Positions 1 to 5,694 of a DNA stretch of 5,836 bases are shown piece by piece; the stretch's first letter is position 1, and each line of letters starts with the position of its first letter. The DNA comes from an uncultured Planctomycetaceae bacterium (GTDB taxonomy: Bacteria; Planctomycetota; Planctomycetia; Pirellulales; Lacipirellulaceae): positions 1 to 5,836 of the forward strand of contig CALMBE010000334.1 of the NCBI GenBank assembly GCA_937860165.1, read 5' to 3'. The notes beneath the pieces are model-generated. The model had not been told where the DNA came from. It did no database searches and was given only the letters and a program-made list of their open reading frames with translations. The translations under genes were made by a program, and so were the position numbers.

Positions 1-726
1 TCTTCTCAACGCGGGGTCGACGGACCACGGCGCATTCGTCGCGGCCATGACCAGCACGCGGTCGTTCGAGCCGACGACGCCATCGAGTTGAGCCAAGAGC
101 TGGTTCACGAGCGTACGACCCGGACTGTGCCGCATCTGTTGGCGGCTACCGCCGATCGCCTCCACCTCGTCGAAGAAGAGCACGGCTGGGGCGTGCTGGC
201 GGGCATTCTCGAACAACGTCGCGAGCTTGCGCTCGCTCTCGCCAAACCACATGTCGAGAATCTCGTCGATCGCAACATTGAGGAACGCGGCCTTGCACTC
301 ACCCGCCGTGGCTCGGGCCAACAGGGTCTTGCCGCAGCCTGTGGGGCCTACCAACAGGATGTTGGACTTGTCGATTTCGACATCCGATTCTTCCTCGGCG
401 GCCATCAGCCGCTTGTAGTGGCTATGGACAGCCACAGCCAGCACGCGTTTGGCGGCTTCTTGACCGATGACGTATTCGTCCAACTCAGTAACGATCTCGC
501 GTGGGCTGGGAACTTGGGTAAACAGTTGTTTGCCAGAACCACGCCGTTTGCGTTCCTGATCGAGAATCGACTGGCAGAGCTCGATACACTCGCCGCAGAT
601 GTAGACATCGCCGGGCCCTTCGACCAACGGTCCGACGTCTCGATAACTTTTGCGGCAGAACGAGCAGAAAGCATTTTTCTTAGAAGTGCTTCCCCGGCGT
701 CCGCCCAAATCTTTGCCAGTAGGCAT
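1..726 (-). CDS. ClpX/classical-AAA hybrid ATPase, N-terminal part (runs off the window)
   Basis: Seen: the minus-strand frame is open from ATG at 724-726 to the window edge (242 codons). Residues 21-47 form a ClpX C4 zinc finger (C21, C24, C44, C47; FCSFC and YICGEC). Residues 81-105 carry the ClpX box ELDEYVIGQEAAKRVL, and Walker A is GPTGCGKT (127-134). After that the ClpX sequence (TLAR, then a GYVGED pore loop) is absent. Instead come ATAGEC, a classical AAA pore loop MWFGESE (159-165), Walker B LFFDEVEA (D186, E187), sensor-1 AATN (N231) and DPALRR at the edge. The Walker A Lys to Walker B Glu distance is 54 residues, as in classical AAA proteins and shorter than in ClpX. No ClpP-docking IGF loop is visible between Walker B and sensor-1. 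Family knowledge: the ClpX finger dimerises and binds adaptors or substrates, and the AAA part hydrolyses ATP to remodel proteins. Inference: an unfoldase or remodeller with ClpX-like recruitment, probably not ClpP-coupled. GAGGA lies 7 bases before the ATG. A standard annotation would probably call this clpX, which fits only the first half. Confidence -1.
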   Translation of the reverse strand, partial: MPTGKDLGGRRGSTSKKNAFCSFCRKSYRDVGPLVEGPGDVYICGECIELCQSILDQERKRRGSGKQLFTQVPSPREIVTELDEYVIGQEAAKRVLAVAVHSHYKRLMAAEEESDVEIDKSNILLVGPTGCGKTLLARATAGECKAAFLNVAIDEILDMWFGESERKLATLFENARQHAPAVLFFDEVEAIGGSRQQMRHSPGRTLVNQLLAQLDGVVGSNDRVLVMAATNAPWSVDPALRR

Positions 727-733
727 GAAAGTT

Positions 734-738
734 TCCTC
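734..738 (-). promoter_or_regulatory. Ribosome binding site of the ClpX/AAA hybrid
   Basis: Read on the minus strand this is GAGGA, followed by seven bases and the ATG at 726-724. It is a good Shine-Dalgarno match at normal spacing and fixes the start. The protein beginning there (MPTGKDLGGRRG) also looks like a natural planctomycete ClpX N-terminus. Confidence -1.
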
Positions 739-750
739 GCGAAGGATGCT

Positions 751-779
751 TCCCGGCCCGGGGCATCACCGGCCCGGGA
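751..779 (-). promoter_or_regulatory. GC-rich hairpin in the 5' leader of the hybrid ATPase gene
   Basis: Bases 751-756 pair with 774-779 (six pairs). C757/C773 is a single mismatch, 758-761 pair with 769-772 (four pairs), and 762-768 form the loop. All pairs except the outermost are G-C. On the minus-strand transcript the structure ends 24 bases before the start codon and leaves the GAGGA site free. There is no T-run, so it does not look like an intrinsic terminator. A role in mRNA stability or as a protein site is a guess. Confidence -1.
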
Positions 780-1122
780 GGTCGCTCTGTTCATCAGGGG
801 TGTCGCTCGTGGGAGTCGACTTTCCGACTGAGTCGGCGAGTCGCACCTTTCATGCCTGGCGGGGCTTCCATGTCCGTCAGTCCGAGCACTAATTCTGTGG
901 TACCATACGTAGTTCTAACGAGACTCGTTCATCGGACTTCTCAGGTGGGGGGTTTACTTGCAATTCGAAGGGCCGAACAACCGCGATAGGTGCACCGATC
1001 CCCGCTAATTGATTCTACCGGTCCCACATCGTCATTCCACCTTGCCGACAAAGTCGCACAAATCTGTCGCAAGATGCCGTTTTTCTGGACATTTCCAGGA
1101 CTTGCCGAGGGTTTAGGAATCT

Positions 1123-1404
1123 TTAATTTCCTTTCGTCGGTGTTTCCGTCGGCCTGGGTGAGTCGCCCAGTTCCGATCTCAATTTGCCCGCTAGCTTAGT
1201 CTTTATTGTTCGGAATTCCTCGTCGCTCAGACCACCCTGGTCATGCAAATCGCGGAACTTTGTCATCATCTCGCTACTTTCACCGATATCATCGCTCCGA
1301 GAGTCACGCACCCGGCGCACGATCGCAATCCCAACGGCTGCCAACACGAAAACCACCGCGAATAACAACGCGGCCTGACCGAGCGACTCTAACTTCTCAT
1401 TCAT
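1123..1404 (-). CDS. Small single-pass membrane protein with SHOCT-like C-terminus
   Basis: Seen, numbering from an alternative upstream ATG at 1417-1419: one strong hydrophobic helix at about residues 16-35 (AALLFAVVFVLAAVGIAIV), followed by basic RRVR, which predicts N-out/C-in topology. An acidic stretch follows, then residues 51-81 (MMTKFRDLHDQGGLSDEEF onward) with the L/F..L...G.LSDEEF..IK..L pattern of SHOCT domains (short C-terminal domain, a two-helix oligomerisation module). A Pro/Thr-rich tail ends it. Start: I prefer the sixth codon (ATG at 1402-1404, MNEKLESLGQ), because the GAGGG before the first ATG touches it with no spacing and would be useless there. The longer form would be 98 residues, the preferred one 93. 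Function unknown; SHOCT proteins are usually membrane-associated and of undefined role. It is divergent from the exported-protein gene at 1708, with about 300 bases between them. Confidence -1.
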   Translation of the reverse strand: MNEKLESLGQAALLFAVVFVLAAVGIAIVRRVRDSRSDDIGESSEMMTKFRDLHDQGGLSDEEFRTIKTKLAGKLRSELGDSPRPTETPTKGN

Positions 1405-1707
1405 TGTGCCGCGACCCATCCCTCGGCCGCCTGGTCAAGCCAAACAGACCCATCCGACATTCCCCGTTTTCAACTATTATTGGCGTTTTGCTAGCTAGAG
1501 TCCAGCAGAATCCCCCCTACAAAAAGTACTTGACCGGAAAACTTCGCCCAGTTCGCTCCCTTCCCCCCAGCTACGTAACACGAGTGGCTGTTGCATCTAC
1601 TTCAAGCATTCCCTACGGCACCACCGATATCCTCAATAGGGCCGTGAGCTTTTGCCTTCCCGTAGGCTTGGTCTACAGGTCCTCTGCGAGTCAATCCAAG
1701 AACCGGT

Positions 1708-3498
1708 ATGCCTAAAAATCGACCCTCAATTTTGCAGCCAGAACCGTCAACTCGCCCGCGGTGCGGCTTCGGGATCTGTTTGCTACTGGCACAGATTAGT
1801 TGTTGGGGAATGACAACTGAGGCGATGTCTCAGCAAGGGATTGCGCCGATTTATTGGCAACAACCGGTGCTGTTTATTCCTTATCAGATCAATCCCCAAG
1901 CCACCGGCGCGGGTGATGTCTCCCAAGTACAATTGCTACTTTCTCGCACCGGAACGAGTGACTGGAGCGTCTTGCAGGCAGCCAAGCCAAATGTCCAGGG
2001 TTTCAGTTACCATGCCCCCGAGGACGGTACTTATTGGTTTGCATTACGGCATCTCGATTCCCAGGGGCGCCCGTTGGGTCCTGCCGTTCCCAATGCTCAG
2101 CTCCAATTGGTGATCGATACGCAACAACCTCAGCTACAACTCTCTGCCTCGCTGACTCCCGGTGGCGAGGTGGTGGTGCAATACGAGGCATCGGATGCCC
2201 ATCTGCAGTCCGATTCGCTGGTGCTCGAAGTTCGGCCCCGCGATGGCTTGTGGACCAACTTGAGTTTGGCATCCTCGGCGCCTTCCCAACTTGGCATGCT
2301 CGCAGGGCGAACTTCCTGGGTGCCCAACACTTCCGTTGGCGAAATTCGATTTCGCGGATCGATTGCCGATCGCGCTGGACATCGAGGGCAGTCTGAGACA
2401 AGCCTTGTGTTGACCGGACCCGCGCTGACGATGCCGGACCGCACTCCTGATTCACGAGACTCGAATCTTCCGCCGAATCTCACATCCACATCGGGGTCTA
2501 ACAATGCCGACTCCCGCGATCCTTTTCAATTTCCAGAGCAACCCGCTGCACAAGATTGGCCTGCCTCGAACGAACAACCGTCCAGCCGAGCTGCGAATCA
2601 CAGCGCGGGTCGCGGCGATCCAGGAACTTCGCATATTGTTAATCCCTTCGTAAATCAATCCGAAGGGCACATAGCCCGCCGTACGCCAGCCCACTTTGCC
2701 GTCGATGGGGCCGAAGGTCCGAAGAACTCAGATTCCACGAGCTTCGAGAGGCCTAGGTCTCCCAATCTGCTGCACTCGCAGCCGAATTCCGAGAACACTC
2801 CGAATGCCAATCCGTCGACCGTGTCGGATTGGAACTCGACGGGAGAAGGTGAGAACCTGGTGGTGAATTCCCGGACATTCGATGTCGAATACGACATCCA
2901 GTCGGTCAGTTCCTTTGGAGTTGCCAGGGTGGAACTGTGGGGTACCGAAGATGGTGGAAACACCTGGCAGAGCTTCGGCGTCGATCCCGATAATCGCAGT
3001 CCCATTCGGGCCACGGTCGGCGGAGCGGGAATCTACGGGTTTCGCATCTTAGTCGATGGTGCCAATGGCATCGCTGCCGTTCCTCCGCAGGCGGGGGAAG
3101 AACCAGAGTTGGTGGTGGCCGTCGACTTACAGCCCCCGCTGGCCAAGCTCTTGGCTGTGGAGCCCGGCCAAAATAATCAAATCGATCACCTGACCATCCG
3201 CTGGTCTGCCGATGACGACAATCTCGATACGCGACCGATCTCGCTTTTCTATGGCAGTTCGCTAAGTGGTCCTTGGTCGACCATCGCCGCCGGGCTCGAA
3301 AACTCGGGAAGCTATTCCTGGCGGATCGAACGGCATGTGCCAGAGCGGTTTTACGTGCGGCTAGAAGCACGCGACACCGCCGGGAATGTCACTTCCTCAG
3401 ATTCCCCCCAGCCGGTCACGCTCAATCGCCCACAACCAACAGGCCGCTTGCGCACCATCCGCCCCGTAACCGGCGTGCCGACCGTGCGAGTGCAATGA
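1708..3498 (+). CDS. Exported protein with duplicated pair of beta-sandwich (Ig/FN3-like) modules
   Basis: Seen: 596 residues with an N-terminal signal sequence: basic residues up to R18, hydrophobic core GFGICLLLAQISCWG (20-34), and possible cleavage near AMS-QQ (41-42). Cys32 is a poor lipobox, so lipidation is unlikely. Two related halves follow. Module A1 (about 54-139) matches B1 (about 383-473): VQLLLSRTGTSDWSVL against VELWGTEDGGNTWQSF, then GTYWFALRHLD against GIYGFRILVDG, then a VIDTQQP/AVDLQPP ending. Module A2 (140-238) matches B2 (474-575): VQYEASDAHLQSDSLVL against IRWSADDDNLDTRPISL, both ending in a DRAGH/DTAGN turn. Residues 240-382 are a Ser/Asn/Pro-rich, probably disordered linker. 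Known: such modules resemble Ig or fibronectin-III folds of surface proteins. I recognise the B1-B2 pattern from planctomycete hypothetical proteins. Inference: a periplasmic or cell-surface binding or structural protein, with no enzyme motif visible. The Shine-Dalgarno upstream of 1708 is weak, but the signal peptide needs this start. Confidence -1.
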   Translation: MPKNRPSILQPEPSTRPRCGFGICLLLAQISCWGMTTEAMSQQGIAPIYWQQPVLFIPYQINPQATGAGDVSQVQLLLSRTGTSDWSVLQAAKPNVQGFSYHAPEDGTYWFALRHLDSQGRPLGPAVPNAQLQLVIDTQQPQLQLSASLTPGGEVVVQYEASDAHLQSDSLVLEVRPRDGLWTNLSLASSAPSQLGMLAGRTSWVPNTSVGEIRFRGSIADRAGHRGQSETSLVLTGPALTMPDRTPDSRDSNLPPNLTSTSGSNNADSRDPFQFPEQPAAQDWPASNEQPSSRAANHSAGRGDPGTSHIVNPFVNQSEGHIARRTPAHFAVDGAEGPKNSDSTSFERPRSPNLLHSQPNSENTPNANPSTVSDWNSTGEGENLVVNSRTFDVEYDIQSVSSFGVARVELWGTEDGGNTWQSFGVDPDNRSPIRATVGGAGIYGFRILVDGANGIAAVPPQAGEEPELVVAVDLQPPLAKLLAVEPGQNNQIDHLTIRWSADDDNLDTRPISLFYGSSLSGPWSTIAAGLENSGSYSWRIERHVPERFYVRLEARDTAGNVTSSDSPQPVTLNRPQPTGRLRTIRPVTGVPTVRVQ

Positions 3499-3570
3499 AG
3501 CGGATATACGGTTTGGTGATAGGTGGCAGGGTTTTGAGCCGCGCACGTCAGTAAGCGGAGCGGGAAGAAT

Positions 3571-3636
3571 TGAACCACGAAAAACACACAAAGCACGAAG
3601 GAATTCAGGAATGACCGCTAATCTGCGCTGATGATC
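3571..3636. repeat. Fragment resembling dispersed intergenic repeats
   Basis: The stretch reads as an A/C-rich segment (GAACCACGAAAAACACACAA, then AGCACGAAGG), followed by CCGCTAATCTGCGCTGATGATCGCTAA with reiterated CGCTAA and GCTGAT words. I recall similar ACCACGAA and CGCTAATCTGCG strings as scattered, degenerate repeats in many environmental bacterial genomes, but cannot verify this here. It is non-coding: no frame with a start and plausible composition crosses it. It could mark a site of past insertion or rearrangement. Confidence -1.
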
Positions 3637-3688
3637 GCTAACAGGAAATTATTAGTGCATAATGGAATCGATTAGTGTTTTGTATTGA

Positions 3689-3716
3689 TTGAATTGTCAA
3701 AGTGCTGTGCTAGGAT
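3689..3716 (+). promoter_or_regulatory. Weak sigma-70-like promoter candidate upstream of sulP
   Basis: TTGAAT at 3689-3694 and TAGGAT at 3711-3716 each match four of six consensus bases, with a 16-base spacer. They lie in the most AT-rich part of the intergenic region. Transcription from here would carry the inverted repeat and the leader ORF into the sulP mRNA. The match is modest and could be chance. Confidence -1.
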
Positions 3717-3811
3717 TCGCAGCTTTCGACTGACGCGACCAGCTATCGACCGCGTCGAACAACTCCCGAACCCTTTTCTTCCTGAAAAAGTAATTGACCC
3801 TGCGAAAAACC

Positions 3812-3957
3812 ACAGGAGAACTGCAAAGTCCGTCAGATTGTAGTAGGCACACTCCGTGTGCCGTCACGGTCCCGCCAAGACGCTGTGCCTTTCACAAGTG
3901 CTGCTACGGCACACGGAGAGTGCCTGCTACAATAATGTGACTTTGCAATCCTCCTGT
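3812..3957. repeat. 146-base nested inverted repeat with REP-like palindromic units
   Basis: Outer arms 3812-3830 and 3939-3957 (ACAGGAGAACTGCAAAGTC against its complement) pair at 17 of 19 positions. Inner arms 3837-3864 and 3906-3933 agree at 26 of 28, one difference being a G-U wobble. Between outer and inner arms are 6 and 5 unpaired bases; the apical loop is 3865-3905. Each inner arm contains its own small palindrome: GGCACAC-TCC-GTGTGCC at 3846-3862 and GGCAC-N7-GTGCC at 3908-3924. So the element resembles two REP units in opposite orientation (BIME-like), or a MITE with 19-base terminal repeats. I see no obvious target-site duplication. It ends just before the leader ORF ribosome binding site. 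Confidence -1.
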
Positions 3958-3965
3958 CATGGAGG
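3950..3965 (+). promoter_or_regulatory. Hairpin that can mask the leader ORF ribosome binding site
   Basis: CCTCC (3950-3954), loop TGTCAT, GGAGG (3961-3965): five perfect, mostly G-C pairs. GGAGGG is the Shine-Dalgarno sequence five or fewer bases before ATG 3971. Four of the masking bases (3951-3954) belong to the right outer arm of the inverted repeat, where they pair with GGAG at 3815-3818. The two pairings exclude each other. The complementarity is visible in the sequence; regulation is inferred. Confidence -1.
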
Positions 3966-3970
3966 GTAAA

Positions 3971-4042
3971 ATGTCGCCCCAAAACGCTACGAATTCAGCA
4001 TCCAAAGTGTTGTGTTTGAGGTTAGAAACCACCTCTGAGTAG
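3971..4042 (+). CDS. Putative 23-residue leader peptide upstream of sulP
   Basis: The ATG at 3971 follows GGAGGG (3961-3966) at near-ideal spacing, the best Shine-Dalgarno match on this side of the window. The frame encodes 23 residues (MSPQNATNSAS, then KVLCLRLETTSE) and stops with TAG at 4040-4042, five bases before the sulP ATG. An in-frame ATG at 3959 would add four residues but overlaps the ribosome binding site. The frame differs from sulP, so it is not an N-terminal extension. The placement suggests translational coupling: the sulP start has only a weak GAGTAGG four bases upstream. No run of one amino acid suggests classical attenuation; there is a single Cys. It may also be an untranslated coincidence. 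Not a family I recognise. Confidence -1.
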   Translation: MSPQNATNSASKVLCLRLETTSE

Positions 4043-4047
4043 GTCCT

Positions 4048-5694
4048 ATGGCTTCCATGCTTCCCAAGAGCGTAATTTACCTACGCAAGTATACTTGGCA
4101 GGACTTCTCTGTAGACTTATTCGCCGGTGTCACAGTTGGACTAGTTGCGCTACCTCTGGCGATGGCATTTGCCATCTCATCGGGCGTGCCACCGCAAGCT
4201 GGAATATACACAGCCATCGTGGCTGGCTTTCTGATCTCAGCGTTGGGCGGCTCAGCGACACAGATTGGAGGACCGACCGGCGCTTTCGTTGTGATTGTCT
4301 ATGGTATCGTCGCTAAGTACGGAATGGACGGTCTTTGTCTTTGCACAGTGATGGCTGGATTGATACTGTTTCTGCTCGGAATCACCGGGCTCGGGTCGAC
4401 GGTCAAATATATGCCGCGACCCGTCATTGTTGGGTTCACCAACGGCATTGCAGTCTTAATTGCCAGCACACAAATCAAGGAGTTCTTCGGGCTGACAATC
4501 GACAAAGTTCCGGGCGAATTTGTTGGTCGAATGGAAGCAATAGCGACCCACATCGATTCGATTTCTTGGCGAGCGACAATGTTAGCTTCAGCGGCAATAG
4601 TTGTGATCATACTGTTTCGCAAGTACGTGAAGCGTATCCCCGCATACATTGTTGCGATGGTATTTGGAACGTTTCTTGTCGGTGTCACCCAGTTTTCCGT
4701 CGAGACAATCGGAACACGCTTTGGTGGTCTTCCAACGGGGCTCCCTCCATTCGCTGTACCGCACATCGACTTGAGCATGATTGGAGTTCTATTTCCTTCG
4801 GCGTTGACCATAGCACTACTGGGTGCGATCGAATCGCTGCTATCTGCCGTAGTCGCGGATCGAATGAGCGGCGACAAGCACAATCCCAACGTCGAACTTA
4901 TGGCGCAAGGTGTTGCCAATTTGGTTTCACCATTTTTCGGTGGCATTCCTGCCACCGGGGCGATAGCTCGCACCGCCACAAACATACGGTCCGGGGCAAA
5001 AACACCGGTGGCGGGAATGATTCATGCAATTACTCTGCTGTGTGTGCTCGTGTTTGCAGCCCCGCTAGCCAAGTTCATCCCGCTTTCCGTTCTGGCGGCT
5101 ATTCTTCTTGTCGTTTCGTTCAACATGGGTGAGTGGCATGAGATTCCGAAACTGATCAAGCTCAGTTGGTCGGACATTAGCGTCTGGGCGATTACATTTG
5201 CATTGACGGTATTCGCCGACTTAACGGTGGCCGTGGAAACGGGGATCGTGCTGGCCGCACTGCTGTTTATTCGCAAGGTATCCGGCACAACGACGGTGAC
5301 GCGAGTGACAGAACAATATGTGGAGGAAGGTTGGCTGCATATCCTGCAGGGTAAGCCAATTCCTGACTATGTAGCTGTGTTCCGAATTCACGGTCCGTTT
5401 CTGTTTGGCGGTAATGAAAAAATCGCGCAAGTTATGGAGTGCATGGACGTGCTGCCGCCAATCATCCTATTGCTATTGCGAAATATGACAGCTATTGACG
5501 CCACCGGCCTTCAGGCTTTTGAGGATTTGGCAGAGAAATGCCGCGCCGGTAAGCGAACACTCATTCTGTGTGGCGCGCCCCCGCAGCCCGCCAAACTAAT
5601 GCACCAAGCCGAGTTTGAAAAACATGTCGGTCGCACCGGAAATAGAATCAAGCGCCTTGGTCGCCGAAAGTCCGGCGGTAAGCAGAGTGCCTAA
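4048..5694 (+). CDS. SulP-family inorganic anion transporter with STAS domain
   Basis: Known role: SulP/SLC26 proteins move anions such as sulfate or bicarbonate across the inner membrane through a 14-segment gate/core fold; the cytoplasmic STAS domain regulates or assembles the transporter. Seen in 548 residues: the N-terminal motif DLFAGVTVGLVALPLAMAFA (23-42), then GVPPQAGIYTAIVAG (46-60), GSATQIGGPTGAF (68-80), PRPVIVGFTNGIAV (123-136), and the signature GGIPATGAIARTATNIRSGA (298-317). The remaining hydrophobic segments extend to about residue 410. STAS spans about 440-528, with the conserved IDATG at 483-487. Substrate cannot be read from the sequence and no carbonic anhydrase or sulfur gene adjoins. 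Oddity: family-like sequence stops at KHVG (525-528). The last 20 residues (RTGNRIKRLG and on, strongly basic) come from DNA that encodes GspF homology on the other strand, so the native C-terminal helix is probably replaced. The gene appears less GC-rich than the left-hand genes, compatible with transfer. Confidence -1.
   Translation: MASMLPKSVIYLRKYTWQDFSVDLFAGVTVGLVALPLAMAFAISSGVPPQAGIYTAIVAGFLISALGGSATQIGGPTGAFVVIVYGIVAKYGMDGLCLCTVMAGLILFLLGITGLGSTVKYMPRPVIVGFTNGIAVLIASTQIKEFFGLTIDKVPGEFVGRMEAIATHIDSISWRATMLASAAIVVIILFRKYVKRIPAYIVAMVFGTFLVGVTQFSVETIGTRFGGLPTGLPPFAVPHIDLSMIGVLFPSALTIALLGAIESLLSAVVADRMSGDKHNPNVELMAQGVANLVSPFFGGIPATGAIARTATNIRSGAKTPVAGMIHAITLLCVLVFAAPLAKFIPLSVLAAILLVVSFNMGEWHEIPKLIKLSWSDISVWAITFALTVFADLTVAVETGIVLAALLFIRKVSGTTTVTRVTEQYVEEGWLHILQGKPIPDYVAVFRIHGPFLFGGNEKIAQVMECMDVLPPIILLLLRNMTAIDATGLQAFEDLAEKCRAGKRTLILCGAPPQPAKLMHQAEFEKHVGRTGNRIKRLGRRKSGGKQSA

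Larger units (their letters stand above)
727..1122. other. Intergenic region between two minus-strand genes
   Basis: No credible coding frame, tRNA or CRISPR is visible in these 396 bases. Apart from the hairpin at 751-779, there is a short perfect dyad, CCGACT-G-AGTCGG, at 824-836. It could be an operator but is short enough to be chance. The gap is too long for the flanking genes to form a tight operon, so the ATPase gene probably has its own promoter here. I could not identify one with confidence. Confidence -1.

Noticed and set aside
88..831. Long plus-strand open frame (247 codons) opposite the ATPase
   Set aside because: It mirrors the minus-strand frame, which carries the zinc finger, Walker A, Walker B and sensor-1 in order. 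The plus-strand translation has no recognisable motifs.
1085..1098. CTGGA-CATT-TCCAG hairpin after the SHOCT-like gene as a terminator
   Set aside because: The stem has only five pairs, and the T-run lies on the wrong side for the minus-strand gene, where it reads as A's.
1612..1666. CCTACGG (1612-1618) and CCGTAGG (1660-1666) inverted repeat
   Set aside because: Seven bases separated by about 40 are expected by chance, and no further pairing supports it.
1206..1715. Plus-strand 169-codon frame upstream of the exported protein
   Set aside because: It is antisense to the SHOCT-like gene in its first part and low-information intergenic sequence in the rest, with no motif or good ribosome binding site.
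3732..3756. GACGCG...CGCGTC hairpin as terminator of the exported-protein gene
   Set aside because: It has six pairs with a 13-base loop and no adjacent T-run, and lies over 230 bases from the stop codon.
4299..4985. Minus-strand open frame of 228 codons inside sulP
   Set aside because: It is antisense to a gene with strong family motifs and has no plausible domain of its own.
4335..5132. Plus-strand 265-codon frame overlapping sulP
   Set aside because: It is out of frame with clear SulP signatures and has a biased His/Cys/Ser-rich composition typical of shadow frames.
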